Shown here piece by piece: positions 52,060 to 62,073 of a DNA stretch of 64,000 nt. The notes beneath the pieces were generated by a model. The model made no database searches. It saw nothing but the letters and a program-made list of their open reading frames with translations, and was not told the DNA's origin. Within the stretch, counting starts at the first letter, position 1; every line of letters begins with the position of its first letter. This DNA is from Phenylobacterium montanum (GTDB taxonomy: Bacteria > Pseudomonadota > Alphaproteobacteria > Caulobacterales > Caulobacteraceae): assembly GCF_018135625.1 (NCBI RefSeq), contig NZ_CP073078.1, positions 3,318,501 through 3,382,500 on the forward strand, given 5' to 3'. A program made the translations under genes and the position numbers.

Positions 52060-52899
52060 ATGATTTCAAGCTATTGCGCGGCCGGGCATGGCCGCGGTCG
52101 GCACGTGGCCGTCTCGAAGTCGGCTTGGCTGTTCGGACTGCTGGCGATGCTGGCTCTGGCGCTGTTCGCAGGCGCCGCCCGCGCCGGGGCTTTTGTGGAT
52201 GCGGCGCTTCCAGATCTGAAGCCTGAGCAGAAGGTTGCGGTGAAGACCCCTCAGCCGGTGCAGCTGCTGTTCCAGTTCCAGACCAAGGGCGCCCCCAACG
52301 CCAAGGCGACCAAGTTCGTCCAGCAGCAGGTGGTCGACACCGTCAAGAGCAGCGGTCTGTTCTCTGAGGTCAGCGACGCCCCGACCGCCAATGGCGCCCT
52401 GCTCAGCGTGACCATCAACGATGCGCCTTCGCCGCAAGAGATGGACGAGGCCAAGGCCAAGGGTTTCGTCACCGGCGCGACCTTCTTCGTGGTCGGCAGC
52501 ACGGTGCGCGAGGACTACATCTGCACGATCGACTACGTGCCCGGGCCCAATGCGCCGAAGATCAGCGCTTCGGCCAAGCACGCGATCTATATCCAGCTCG
52601 GCATGATCAACAGCGCGCCGCCCAACGCTGTAAAAGTGGATGGCGGGACCAGGGGCGCGGTCATGACCATGGTCCGCCAGATCGTCTCCAACCCGCTGAA
52701 TGTCGTGGCCGCCGATCCGGGCTTCCAGCCGGCCGCCGCCGCCAGCACGCCGGCGACACCTGCGATTCCGGCCCCGGTTGCGACGCCTGACCAGGCCCCG
52801 GCCGCGCCGGCCCAGCAAGCTGCGCCGACGACGACGCCAGCCGCCCCCGCTCCGACCTCTCAGGCGGCGCCGGGGGCGACGCCTTCGGTGGCGCACTGA
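52060..52899 (+). CDS. exported protein of unknown function with Ala/Pro-rich tail
   Basis: A 279-residue envelope protein not assigned to a family. A signal sequence (SAWLFGLLAMLALALFAGA) ends near residue 45 of this start; GTG at 52105 could also begin it. The central 170 residues form a predicted alpha/beta domain, with VQLLFQFQTKG, VVDTVKSSGLFSEVS, and two strands NGALLSVTINDAP and ATFFVVGSTV. The last 55 residues are Ala, Pro and Thr with few charged residues, a flexible linker. It shares one base with the following lipoprotein gene (TGATG), so both are likely translated together and may form an envelope complex. Confidence 0.75.
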   Translation: MISSYCAAGHGRGRHVAVSKSAWLFGLLAMLALALFAGAARAGAFVDAALPDLKPEQKVAVKTPQPVQLLFQFQTKGAPNAKATKFVQQQVVDTVKSSGLFSEVSDAPTANGALLSVTINDAPSPQEMDEAKAKGFVTGATFFVVGSTVREDYICTIDYVPGPNAPKISASAKHAIYIQLGMINSAPPNAVKVDGGTRGAVMTMVRQIVSNPLNVVAADPGFQPAAAASTPATPAIPAPVATPDQAPAAPAQQAAPTTTPAAPAPTSQAAPGATPSVAH

Positions 52900-53468
52900 T
52901 GCGTCGGACTCGCCTCGGGTTGCTGCTGACGGCTGCGCTGTGCGCCTCCGGATGCGCCATGACGCCCCTGCCGCCGCCCACCGCCAGCCTGGACAACGTC
53001 CAGGCGTTGCGCAGCGCCGGCTTGGCGCCGATGCGGACCGGGACCTTCGTTGCTGGCCCCGGCCGACCAACCGAGATGGACCACTCCATCGCGGTCCGCG
53101 CCGGCGTCCAGCCGGCGCCCGGCGGTTCGTTCGCCAAGTATCTGGGCGATACCTTGCAGGCCGAGCTGAAGGGCGCCGGTCGGCTCGATCCCAACGCCAC
53201 CCTGGTCGTCAGCGGCGTCGTGACCGACACCCACGTCGACAGCGCCATGCCGACCGCCCATGCGGCGCTGGCGGCCAAGTTCACCCTGGTGCGCGACGGA
53301 CGGCCGGTGTTCGAGAAGACCCTCCGGGTCGAGGATCACTGGGACTCCGACTTCATGGGCGCCGTAGCCATCCCGGATGCGTTCAATCACTATACGGGCC
53401 TGTTTCCCAAGCTGATCGGGGCGTTGCTGGCGGACGCCGACTTCAGGGCCGCCGCTAAGGCGGGATGA
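52899..53468 (+). CDS. putative lipoprotein, partner of the upstream envelope protein
   Basis: Predicted lipoprotein of 189 residues. The signal MRRTRLGLLLTAALCASGC has a lipobox-type ASGC with Cys19. The mature part has an alpha/beta pattern, including YLGDTLQAELKGAGRLDPNATLVVSGVVTDT and FTLVRDGRPVFEKTLRVEDHW, reminiscent of small YajG-like or LptE-like lipoproteins, though no firm match is claimed. It starts on the last base of the preceding gene's stop codon. It converges on trmB ten bases away. Function unknown; outer-membrane anchoring is likely because residue 20 is Ala, not Asp. Confidence 0.75.
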   Translation: MRRTRLGLLLTAALCASGCAMTPLPPPTASLDNVQALRSAGLAPMRTGTFVAGPGRPTEMDHSIAVRAGVQPAPGGSFAKYLGDTLQAELKGAGRLDPNATLVVSGVVTDTHVDSAMPTAHAALAAKFTLVRDGRPVFEKTLRVEDHWDSDFMGAVAIPDAFNHYTGLFPKLIGALLADADFRAAAKAG

Positions 53469-53478
53469 TCAGAGGTCT

Positions 53479-54162
53479 TCAGATCCGGCCAAACTCCAGG
53501 AACACCGGCGCGCAGTCGCCCAGCGCCTTGGTCTCGTAGCGCGTGGTCAAATGGTCGGCCGGCGGCAGGCGCCAGTCGTCCGCCCGCTCCGCCAGCCATC
53601 GGAAGTCCTTCGACTTCAGCATCCGCTCCAGGGTCCAGGCGGCGTAGTCCTTCCAGTCGGTGGCGAAGCGCAGGCGACCGCCGCTCTTCAGGGCGCGGGC
53701 GAGGGCGGCGATGGTCTCTTCCTGGATCAGGCGGCGCTTGTGGTGGCGGGTCTTGGGCCAGGGGTCGGGGAACAGGATGAAGGCGCGGTCGAGGCTGGCG
53801 GGGGCGATCTGGGCCAGCACCTCCCGCGCATCGCCCTGATGGATGCGGACATTGGCAAGGCCCATCTCGTCCACATGGCGCAGCGCGCTGGCGACTCCGT
53901 TGAGGAACGGCTCCACGCCCAGGATCAGCACCTCCGGCCGGCGGGCGGCCTGGCCGGCCATGTGCTCGCCGCCGCCGAAGCCGATCTCGAGCCACGCCTC
54001 CGCGGCGCCAGTCTTCAACGAGCGGGGATCGAACGGGCCATCGGGGATGGCGATGTTTGGCGCCAGCGTTTCCAACAGCGCCGCCTGGCGCGGCTTGATC
54101 GGCCGGGCCTTGATGCGGCCATAGGAGCGCAGGACGCCGTGGGTCGGGTCGTCGGCGGTCAT
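53479..54162 (-). CDS. trmB: tRNA (guanosine(46)-N7)-methyltransferase
   Basis: SAM-dependent methyltransferase of 227 residues that forms m7G at position 46 of tRNA. The SAM motif is LEIGFGGGEHM, then GVEPFLNGVASALRH, the catalytic-region FILFPDPWPKTRHHKRRL with the diagnostic PDPWPKxRHxKRR, and LKSGGRLRFATDWKDYA. Near the end LTTRYETKAL is conserved. It lies after metK on the same strand, with about 100 bases between them occupied by a long imperfect inverted repeat. The conserved neighbourhood lnt-XRE-metK-trmB supports the call. Confidence 0.95.
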   Translation of the reverse strand: MTADDPTHGVLRSYGRIKARPIKPRQAALLETLAPNIAIPDGPFDPRSLKTGAAEAWLEIGFGGGEHMAGQAARRPEVLILGVEPFLNGVASALRHVDEMGLANVRIHQGDAREVLAQIAPASLDRAFILFPDPWPKTRHHKRRLIQEETIAALARALKSGGRLRFATDWKDYAAWTLERMLKSKDFRWLAERADDWRLPPADHLTTRYETKALGDCAPVFLEFGRI

Positions 54163-54173
54163 GGAACAGGTCT

Positions 54174-54256
54174 AACCACGAAGAACACAAAGCGCACGAA
54201 GAGCGCAGCGTAACCGCAGGCGCTTTTCCTTCGTGTTCTTCGTGAGCTTCGTGGTT
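54174..54256. repeat. long imperfect inverted repeat between metK and trmB
   Basis: AACCACGAAG at 54174-54183 and CTTCGTGGTT at 54247-54256 are perfect complements; between them CACGAAG-type heptamers recur in both orientations. The whole 83 bases could fold into one branched hairpin in the metK-trmB transcript. T-rich sequence follows on the plus strand. Confidence 0.7.
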
Positions 54257-54266
54257 CCTATTTTTC

Positions 54267-55433
54267 TCAGACCAGCCCCTTCAGTTCGCCGACCAGGTCC
54301 GTGGCTTCCCAGGAGAAGCCGCCGTCCGCGTCGGGGGTGCGGCCGAAGTGGCCGTAGGCGGCAGTGCGGGCGTAGATCGGGCGGTTCAGCTTCAGGTGCT
54401 CGCGGATCGCCCGCGGGGTGGCGCCGCCGATCAGTTCGGGCAGCACCTTTTCCAGCTTGGCCGGGTCGACGCGGTCGGAACCATGGAGGTCTACGTAGAA
54501 GCTCAAGGGCTTGGAAACCCCGATGGCGTAGCCGATCTGGATGGTGCAGCGATCGGCCAGGCCCGCGGCGACCACGTTCTTGGCCAAGTAGCGGCAGGCA
54601 TAGGCGGCCGAGCGGTCGACCTTGGTCGGATCCTTGCCCGAGAAGGCGCCGCCGCCGTGCGGCGCCGCGCCGCCGTAGGTGTCGACGATGATCTTGCGGC
54701 CCGTCAGGCCGGCGTCGCCATCGGGCCCGCCGATGACGAAGTTGCCGGTGGGGTTCACGTGCCACTCGGTCTCGGGCGTGATGAAGCTCTCCGGCAGCAC
54801 GGCACGGATATAGGGCTCGACCAGGGCATGGACGTCAGCCGGGGTGAAGCCTTCCTTGTGCTGGGTCGACAGCACGATGGAGGTGGCGCGCACCGGCTTG
54901 CCGTTCTGATACAGCAGGGTGACCTGGCTCTTGGCGTCCGGCTCCAACTCGGGGCGCTCGCCGGAATGGCGGGCGGCGGCCAGGCTCTTCAGGATATTGT
55001 GCGAATATTGCAGGGTCGCCGGCATCAGCTCCGGCGTCTCGTTGGTGGCGTAGCCGAACATGATCCCCTGGTCGCCCGCGCCCTCGTCCTTGTTCGAGGA
55101 GGCGTCGACACCCATGGCGATGTCGGCCGACTGCTCGTGCAGGAAGCAGTCGTAGGAGGCGTTCTTCCAGTGGAAGCCCTCCTGCTCGTAGCCGATGTCC
55201 TTGACCGCCGCGCGGACCTTGTCCTCCAGCCCCTCGATCACCCCGTGCGGCCCGCGAACCTCGCCGGCCAGCACGATGCGGTTGGTGGTCACCAGGGTCT
55301 CGCACGCCACCCGCGCATAGGGATCGGCGCCCAGGAACGCATCGACCACGGTGTCGGAGATACGGTCCGCGACCTTGTCCGGATGGCCTTCCGACACGGA
55401 CTCGCTGGTGAACAGGTAGGAGGTACGGGCCAA
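54267..55433 (-). CDS. metK: S-adenosylmethionine synthetase
   Basis: Makes S-adenosylmethionine from methionine and ATP; 388 residues. Signatures include [20 protein letters not shown] near the start (ATP-binding), [13 protein letters not shown] in the middle, and [19 protein letters not shown] and [11 protein letters not shown] later. The start is TTG at 55433 with GGAG eight bases upstream; the open frame extends to 55574 without merit. The enzyme supplies methyl groups for TrmB and other methyltransferases here. Its promoter contains a 20-base perfect palindrome suitable for a repressor of methionine metabolism. Confidence 0.97.
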   Translation of the reverse strand: MARTSYLFTSESVSEGHPDKVADRISDTVVDAFLGADPYARVACETLVTTNRIVLAGEVRGPHGVIEGLEDKVRAAVKDIGYEQEGFHWKNASYDCFLHEQSADIAMGVDASSNKDEGAGDQGIMFGYATNETPELMPATLQYSHNILKSLAAARHSGERPELEPDAKSQVTLLYQNGKPVRATSIVLSTQHKEGFTPADVHALVEPYIRAVLPESFITPETEWHVNPTGNFVIGGPDGDAGLTGRKIIVDTYGGAAPHGGGAFSGKDPTKVDRSAAYACRYLAKNVVAAGLADRCTIQIGYAIGVSKPLSFYVDLHGSDRVDPAKLEKVLPELIGGATPRAIREHLKLNRPIYARTAAYGHFGRTPDADGGFSWEATDLVGELKGLV

Positions 55434-55498
55434 GGGGACAGCTCCATGCGTGCGACGCCGCGCGCACCACTGCGCCCGGCGGTCCTGAATAGCGCCGG

Positions 55499-55527
55499 AC
55501 CATATAAAGATATCTTTATATCCGCAA
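55499..55527 (-). promoter_or_regulatory. metK promoter with embedded 20-base palindrome
   Basis: ATATAAAGATATCTTTATAT at 55502-55521 is a perfect palindrome. On the minus strand a possible -35 TTGCGG (55527-55522) and -10 TATGGT (55504-55499) flank it at 17-base spacing, so a bound protein would block RNA polymerase. From memory it resembles operators of SAH/methionine regulators (SahR type) in proteobacteria; not verified. I see no SAM-II riboswitch in the leader. Confidence 0.65.
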
Positions 55528-55603
55528 GTGACTGTCGGCCCTGGCGGCGCACAATCTCCAGCGCACGGCGCCAAAGCCGACGGCCGCGGTCATTCTGCGC
55601 CGA

Positions 55604-56041
55604 TCAAAGTACCGCAGCGTCGCCTTCGTCGTTCTCGGCCAGCGAGCGGATCAGATCCACCAGGCGGCGGCGCACCCGCCGCTGAGGAATCTTGGGGAAC
55701 AGGTTGGCCAGATCAGCGCCTTCCTGGGTCATCAGGAAGTCGTGAGCATAGCCTTGACCCACCGTCCCGGACGCCTCGCCGCGCCCCGCGGACGGGTCGC
55801 CCAGCCCATCGAAGAACCATCCGATCGGCACACGTAAGGTCCTGGCGATCTCATACAACTTGGAGGCGCTAATGCGATTCGCGCCCCGCTCGTATTTCTG
55901 CACCTGCTGAAAGGTCAGTCCCAACGTTTCCGCCAGCTTTTCCTGACTGATCTTCAGTTCCTTGCGCCTTAATCGCACCTGCAAGCCGACATGAACATCA
56001 ATCGGGTTGGGTGAGCGGTCGCTTTCCATCCTATCATTCAT
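55604..56041 (-). CDS. XRE family transcriptional regulator
   Basis: Helix-turn-helix protein of 145 residues. The DNA-binding domain is VGLQVRLRRKELKISQEKLAETLGLTFQQVQKYERGANRISASKL, followed by a hydrophobic block VPIGWFFDGLG and a C-terminal basic helix RRRLVDLIRSLAE. It is a paralogue of the XRE protein encoded at 14387-14770. The location between lnt and metK appears to be conserved in Caulobacterales. Its targets are not known; the 20-base palindrome before metK is one candidate, though XRE proteins usually use shorter sites. Confidence 0.88.
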   Translation of the reverse strand: MNDRMESDRSPNPIDVHVGLQVRLRRKELKISQEKLAETLGLTFQQVQKYERGANRISASKLYEIARTLRVPIGWFFDGLGDPSAGRGEASGTVGQGYAHDFLMTQEGADLANLFPKIPQRRVRRRLVDLIRSLAENDEGDAAVL

Positions 56042-56120
56042 CGCGCGACGGTCTTTCCGTTCTTGGGGTCTTGGGCGCCCGTGAATCGAATAGTTGAGCC
56101 AGTCGCTTCGACCTGTCGAC

Positions 56121-57719
56121 CTAAATTCCTGATCTTTGCCCCAGATTGCGACGGTAAGATGCGGCGGCGGCCGCGACTGACACCGTTAGCATCATCCAGT
56201 ACAGAGATCCGCCGTGTCTGAAGTAAGGGGTCGAAGTGAGCGCGGCCGGCAGCAACGTATCGGTCACCCCCATCTCGTCCTGGCCCAGTCTCGAGCCTGG
56301 AACGATGCGGCCATAGGCGTCTATGACCGCCGACACGCCGGTCGGCGTGGCCCTGACCAGGGGCAGGCCCTCTTCGATCGCGCGATAGCTGGCCAGGTTC
56401 AGATGCTGGACTGGGCCGTAGGTGTGGCCGAACCAGGCGTCGTTAGAGACATTGACGATCCAGCGCGCTCGCCCGCCCTCGGCCGCGCCTTCGCGGGTGA
56501 AGCCGGGGAACAGGCTCTCGTAGCAGATCAAGGGCTGGACCGGCGGCGCCCCCGCCGGGCGCAGGGGATGCGGCCTTGGGCCGGCGGTGAAGCCGTCGCC
56601 GACATGGACCAGGCTCTTGAAGCCGATGCGGCCCATCAGGCTGTCCATCGGCATGTACTCGCCGAACGGCACCAGGCGGAATTTGTCGTAGACCCCAGTG
56701 ACCGCCAGGCCGTCGCGGCCCTCTCTCAGCGCCAGCACGGTGTTGTAGTAGATGGGCCGGTCAGGCGTTCCGGCGACGCGATAGGCGCCGTCGATCAGGG
56801 TCTGGCCGGGCCTCAGCGCGCCTTCGATCGCCGCCTTGGTCCAGGTCCCGTCGGCCAGGTAGTCGTTGACGGAATCGGGCACTGCGCCCTCCGGCCAGAC
56901 CACGATGTCCGGCGTGCGAGCGGCGGGGCGGGCGGTCAGGGCGACATAGCGCTCGAGGATCGAGCGGAACATGCGCTCGTCGTACTTGCTCTCCTGCGCG
57001 ACCCTGGGCTGGACCACCCGCACCAGCGGGGCGTCCTTGGGCGTGGCTTCGGCCCCGGCCAAGCGGTGATTTCCGTAGAGATAGAGGCCGCCGATCGAAG
57101 CGACGGAAAGGCCGGCGGCGGCCCAGGCGCGGCGGGACCTGCGCCCCCCCACCAGCATGGCGGGGGCGGCCCCGGCGGCGACCGTGATCCAGCCCAGGCC
57201 ATAGGCGCCGACTACGGCGGCCATCTGCGAGGGCGCCGAGCCCGCCGCCCAGGTCTCGCCGGCGAGGTCCCACGGAAAGCCGGTCAGGATGTGGCCCCGC
57301 AGCCATTCCAGGCCGCAGAAAGCCCCGGCGAACACCAGGACACGCAGGGCGCCGCCCGGCCGCAGGGCGCGATAGAGGAGGGTCGCAACACCCCAGAAGA
57401 GGCCAAGACCCGCGGCCAGCAGAGCCACGGCGATCGGCGCCATCCAGCCCTGTTCCCGCGCGTCGACCAGGAAGGCTTCCGCAACCCACCAGGTCGAGAT
57501 CAGGAAGAAGGCCAGTCCCGCCAGCCAGCCGCGCCAGAAGGCGCTGCGCAGGGGCCTCGCCGCGCCCTCCAGGTCGGCGAGCCTCATCAAGAGGCCATAG
57601 CCCAATAGGCCCGGCAGGAAGCCGAACGGCGGAAAGGCCAGGGCCGCCAGGGCGCCGGCCGCCAGGGACAGGGCCGAGGCCGGCAGGCCGCGCTCGGAAA
57701 GACGCAACGGGCGCGGCAT
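56121..57719 (-). CDS. lnt: apolipoprotein N-acyltransferase
   Basis: Inner-membrane enzyme of 532 residues that adds the third acyl chain to the N-terminal Cys of lipoproteins. About six transmembrane segments occupy the first 200 residues. The nitrilase-type catalytic domain carries Glu in VVWPEGAVP (about 277), Lys in VYDKFRLVPFGEY (about 343), and Cys in LICYESLFPG (about 395), the full triad. A last transmembrane segment ends the protein. Its ATG overlaps the corC stop by one base (TGATG). The many lipoproteins in this window need this step for sorting by Lol. Confidence 0.94.
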   Translation of the reverse strand: MPRPLRLSERGLPASALSLAAGALAALAFPPFGFLPGLLGYGLLMRLADLEGAARPLRSAFWRGWLAGLAFFLISTWWVAEAFLVDAREQGWMAPIAVALLAAGLGLFWGVATLLYRALRPGGALRVLVFAGAFCGLEWLRGHILTGFPWDLAGETWAAGSAPSQMAAVVGAYGLGWITVAAGAAPAMLVGGRRSRRAWAAAGLSVASIGGLYLYGNHRLAGAEATPKDAPLVRVVQPRVAQESKYDERMFRSILERYVALTARPAARTPDIVVWPEGAVPDSVNDYLADGTWTKAAIEGALRPGQTLIDGAYRVAGTPDRPIYYNTVLALREGRDGLAVTGVYDKFRLVPFGEYMPMDSLMGRIGFKSLVHVGDGFTAGPRPHPLRPAGAPPVQPLICYESLFPGFTREGAAEGGRARWIVNVSNDAWFGHTYGPVQHLNLASYRAIEEGLPLVRATPTGVSAVIDAYGRIVPGSRLGQDEMGVTDTLLPAALTSTPYFRHGGSLYWMMLTVSVAAAAASYRRNLGQRSGI

Positions 57720-58645
57720 CAGCCCTCGGCGATCTCGCCTTCCGGGGCGGGTTCGGCGGGGCCGGGCTCGGTGCGGCGGATGCGCAGCCGCTTGACCCGC
57801 CGCGGATCGGCGTCGGTGATCTCGAAATCCAGCCCGGCCGGATGGGCGATCACCTCACCTCGCTGCGGCACGCGGCCCGCCAGCGCGCTGACCAGGCCGC
57901 CGACCGTGTCGATGTCCTCGTCCAGTTCCTCGGGCGCCAGGGTCTCGCCGACCGCCTCTTCCAGCTCCTCCAGCGGCGCGCGGCCGTCGGCCTCGAACAC
58001 CCCGCCGGCGCGGGCGACGATCTGGGCGGGGGCGGCCTCGTCGTGCTCGTCGTCGATCTCGCCGACCACCGCCTCGATCAGGTCTTCCAGGGTCACCACC
58101 CCGTCGGTTCCGCCGAACTCGTCGATCACCAGGGCCATGTGGATCCGGCTGGCCTGCATCTTGAGCAAGAGGTCCGCGGTGCGCATCGAGCCCGGCACAT
58201 AGAGGATCTCGCGGCGCAGCCGGCCCAGCACCTGCTCGTCGGGCGAGGGCTTCAGCCGGTCGTCGATCAGCATCTTGAACACGTCCTTGACGTGGACCTG
58301 GCCGACCGGGTCGTCCAGGGTCTCGCGATAGATCGGCATGCGGGTGTGCTCGGCCTCGAGGAACCGGCCCAGAAGGTCCTCGAAGGTCGACGAGATCTCC
58401 ACCGCCACGATGTCGGCGCGGGGGGTCATCACGTCGTCGACGCGCAGGGACTTGAAGGCCTCGGCCTGGTCAACGATGTCGACCGCGCCTTCGGGCGTCG
58501 CCGGCTCGGCCGGATCGCCGCGGCGGTGATGATGCTCGTGCTCGCCGCGTCGGCGCAGGCGGCGGAACCAGGCCCTCAAGCCCCGGCTGGGCCGCGGCCG
58601 ATCGTGATCGCCGTGAGAGCGCCCGCCGTGGTCCTCGTCAGCCAT
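57719..58645 (-). CDS. CBS-domain protein, CorC/TlyC (hemolysin-like) family
   Basis: Soluble protein of about 308 residues. Two CBS domains span about 65-200 (MTPRADIVAVE..., GSMRTADLLLKMQASRIHMALVIDEFGGTDGVVTLEDLIEAVVGEI) and a CorC/HlyC transporter-associated domain covers about 215-300. E. coli CorC (YbeX) sits next to ybeY and lnt as here and is linked to magnesium/cobalt efflux and ribosome health; TlyC names come from supposed haemolysins. The N-terminus is His/Arg-rich. Starts at ATG 58645 or 58672 are both possible; the first overlaps ybeY by 8 bases. No membrane segments are present, so it is not itself a channel. Confidence 0.88.
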   Translation of the reverse strand: MADEDHGGRSHGDHDRPRPSRGLRAWFRRLRRRGEHEHHHRRGDPAEPATPEGAVDIVDQAEAFKSLRVDDVMTPRADIVAVEISSTFEDLLGRFLEAEHTRMPIYRETLDDPVGQVHVKDVFKMLIDDRLKPSPDEQVLGRLRREILYVPGSMRTADLLLKMQASRIHMALVIDEFGGTDGVVTLEDLIEAVVGEIDDEHDEAAPAQIVARAGGVFEADGRAPLEELEEAVGETLAPEELDEDIDTVGGLVSALAGRVPQRGEVIAHPAGLDFEITDADPRRVKRLRIRRTEPGPAEPAPEGEIAEG

Positions 58646-59111
58646 GGCCGGCGTCGTCTCGCTCGCCGGCATAGGGATCAGGAACCCCCAGCCTCGCCAG
58701 GATGCGGCGCTCCAGCGCCTCCATCTCTTCGGCCTCCGAATCCATCTGGTGGTCGTAGCCTACAAGATGCAGCACGCCATGCGCCACCAGGTGTTGCAGA
58801 TGGTGCGCCAGGGGCTTGCCCTGCGCCTCGGCCTCGCGCGCGCAGACGCCGAAGGCGAGCGCGATGTCGCCGATGTGGTCCTCGGGGTTTGGCGCGGCGG
58901 GAAAGGACAGCACGTTGGTCGGCCCGGCCTTGCCACGGAAATCGGCGTTCAAGGCCGCGACCTCGTCGTCGCCGGTCAGCAGGATCACGATGCCGCCGCC
59001 GGCCTGCTCAGCCTGCTCCAGCGCGGCCAGCGCCGCTCGCCGACTGAGATCCTCCGCGTCGACCAGGGCCTCGGCCCAGGCCTCGGTCTCGATCTCGACC
59101 TCGATGGTCAC
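58638..59111 (-). CDS. ybeY: rRNA maturation endoribonuclease YbeY
   Basis: Metal-dependent endoribonuclease of 157 residues needed for 16S rRNA 3' maturation and 70S quality control. The zinc motif is HGVLHLVGYDHQ near residues 110-121 (HGxLHLxGYDH), with TNVLSFP and GDIALA upstream as usual. Its start overlaps the phoH stop by four bases, and its end overlaps the corC start, so phoH-ybeY-corC-lnt are translationally linked, as in E. coli and many bacteria. Confidence 0.95.
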   Translation of the reverse strand: MTIEVEIETEAWAEALVDAEDLSRRAALAALEQAEQAGGGIVILLTGDDEVAALNADFRGKAGPTNVLSFPAAPNPEDHIGDIALAFGVCAREAEAQGKPLAHHLQHLVAHGVLHLVGYDHQMDSEAEEMEALERRILARLGVPDPYAGERDDAGHG

Positions 59112-60057
59112 GATCGGTCTTTCGTCGCGTCGGCGTCGTAGGCCTTGACGATGCGCTCCACCAGCGGATGGCGCACCACGTCCGCAGCCTCAAAGCGGGC
59201 TATGGCCACGTCCTCCACGCCGTCCAGCAGGCGCACCGCGTGCGAAAGCCCGCTGTCGCGCGGATTGACTAGGTCGACCTGGCTGGGGTCGCCGGTGACC
59301 GCCATGCGCGCGCCTTCGCCCAGGCGCGTCAGCACCATCTTCATCTGCAGGCGCGAGGCGTTCTGGGCCTCGTCGACGATGACGAAGGCGTGGCTGAGGG
59401 TGCGGCCGCGCATGAAGGCGATTGGCGCGACCTCGATCTCGCCCTTCTCGCGGCGGCGGCGCAGCTGTTCGGCCCCCAGGATGTCGGACATGGCCTCCCA
59501 GACGGGGGCCATGTAGGGGTCGACCTTCTCGTTCATGTCGCCGGGCAGAAAGCCCAGCCGCTCGCCAGCCTCGACCGCGGGCCGGGTGACGATCAGCCGA
59601 TCGACCTCGCCGCGCAGCAGCATGCCAGCGCCATGGGCCACGGCCAGGAAGGTCTTACCGGTGCCGGCGGGGCCCAGGCCGAACACCAGGGTGTGCTTGG
59701 CCAGCATCTCCAGATAGCGGGCCTGGGCCGCGGTCTTGGCCGAGATGGCGCCGCGGCGGCCCAGCGGCAGCTCGCCGCCCTTGGGCGAGGCCTCGCCGCG
59801 GCGGGCTGCGCCGGCGGCCAGGCGCACGTCGGCCTCGGCCACCTCGGCGCCGGCTTCGACCCGCTTGGCGATCGCCTGGATGGCGCGCTTGGCGCCGGCG
59901 CGGGCCTTGGAATCGCCCGCCAGGGACACGCCGCCGCCGGGGGTCTCCAGGAGCACGTGGAAGGCGTCCTCGATCAGGGCGGCATGGCGGCTGTTGGGGC
60001 CGGCGACGGCGCGCACGACCTCGTCCGGCAGCGGCAGGAACTCTCGGGTGTCGCGGC

Positions 60058-60061
<4 letters not shown>
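59108..60061 (-). CDS. PhoH-like protein (YbeZ type ATPase)
   Basis: ATPase of 317 residues, partner of YbeY. The Walker A motif is [13 protein letters not shown] (about 129), and Walker B is [10 protein letters not shown], followed by [12 protein letters not shown], the PhoH signature. The N-terminal part (about 1-100) includes Ala/Gly-rich sequence linking to the ATPase core. PhoH-like proteins are thought to be RNA helicases or NTPases working with YbeY in rRNA processing. Start and stop both overlap neighbours by four bases (with miaB and ybeY). Confidence 0.92.
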
Positions 60062-61410
<1,349 letters not shown>

Positions 61411-61466
61411 ATCGGCCTTATGGGCGCGCGGGGCCGCGCATTCAAGGCGCCGACCGTTCCGGGCGT

Positions 61467-61883
61467 CTAGTTCTCGGTCTCGTCGGCCGGCACGCCGTAG
61501 AGTTCGAGCCGATGGTCGACCAGCCTGAAGCCGAGCCGCTTGGCGATGGCCGCCTGCAGCGCCTCGATCTCGGGGTCGACGAACTCGATCACCCGGCCGG
61601 AGCGCATGTCGATCAGATGGTCGTGATGCACGTCCGGCGCCTCTTCGTAGCGCGAGCGGCCGTCGCGGAAGTCGTGGCGCTCGATGATGCCGGCCTCTTC
61701 GAACAGGCGCACCGTGCGGTAGACCGTGGCGATCGAGATGTGCGGGTCCTGGGCGTGCGAGCGGCGGTACAGCTCCTCGACGTCCGGGTGGTCCTGGGCC
61801 TGGGAGAGGACGCGCGCCACCACGCGGCGCTGGTCCGTCATGCGCATGCCTTTTTCGATGCAGAGTTTCTCGATCCGGTCCAA
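61467..61883 (-). CDS. fur: Fur family transcriptional regulator
   Basis: Metal-responsive repressor of 138 residues. The winged helix is visible as [30 protein letters not shown] and [24 protein letters not shown]. Metal ligands fit the pattern in the middle region: [19 protein letters not shown]. The CxxC structural zinc sites of many Fur proteins are absent, which is common in alphaproteobacteria (where it may be called Fur, Mur or Irr). The start is TTG at 61883 with GGAG seven bases upstream. Its neighbour miaB needs Fe-S clusters, but regulation of miaB is only inferred. Confidence 0.88.
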   Translation of the reverse strand: MDRIEKLCIEKGMRMTDQRRVVARVLSQAQDHPDVEELYRRSHAQDPHISIATVYRTVRLFEEAGIIERHDFRDGRSRYEEAPDVHHDHLIDMRSGRVIEFVDPEIEALQAAIAKRLGFRLVDHRLELYGVPADETEN

Positions 61884-62073
61884 AGCTCGTCTCCGGGGGC
61901 CTCCGGCCGCAACATAGGCCGTCGGCGTGTCTGGCAAAAGTGCGGGCGCCATCGCGACGCGGATGCAACTGACGTTCCCCCGCCCCCGCTCCTTCGGATT
62001 CGCGCCCAGATTGGGTGCGGGCCTGTCACCCGATCAGCTTGCCGTCGTCAAGCCCTCGCGGCCTTGATTTGCC

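Noticed and set aside
52060-52899. TonB-like or VirB-type secretion component
   Set aside because: The Ala/Pro tail recalls TonB, but there is no N-terminal anchor followed by a C-terminal TonB domain, and no ExbB/ExbD or secretion genes nearby.
55434-55603. SAM riboswitch in front of metK
   Set aside because: No SAM-II or SAM/SAH pseudoknot pattern is recognisable; the palindromic operator is a better explanation.
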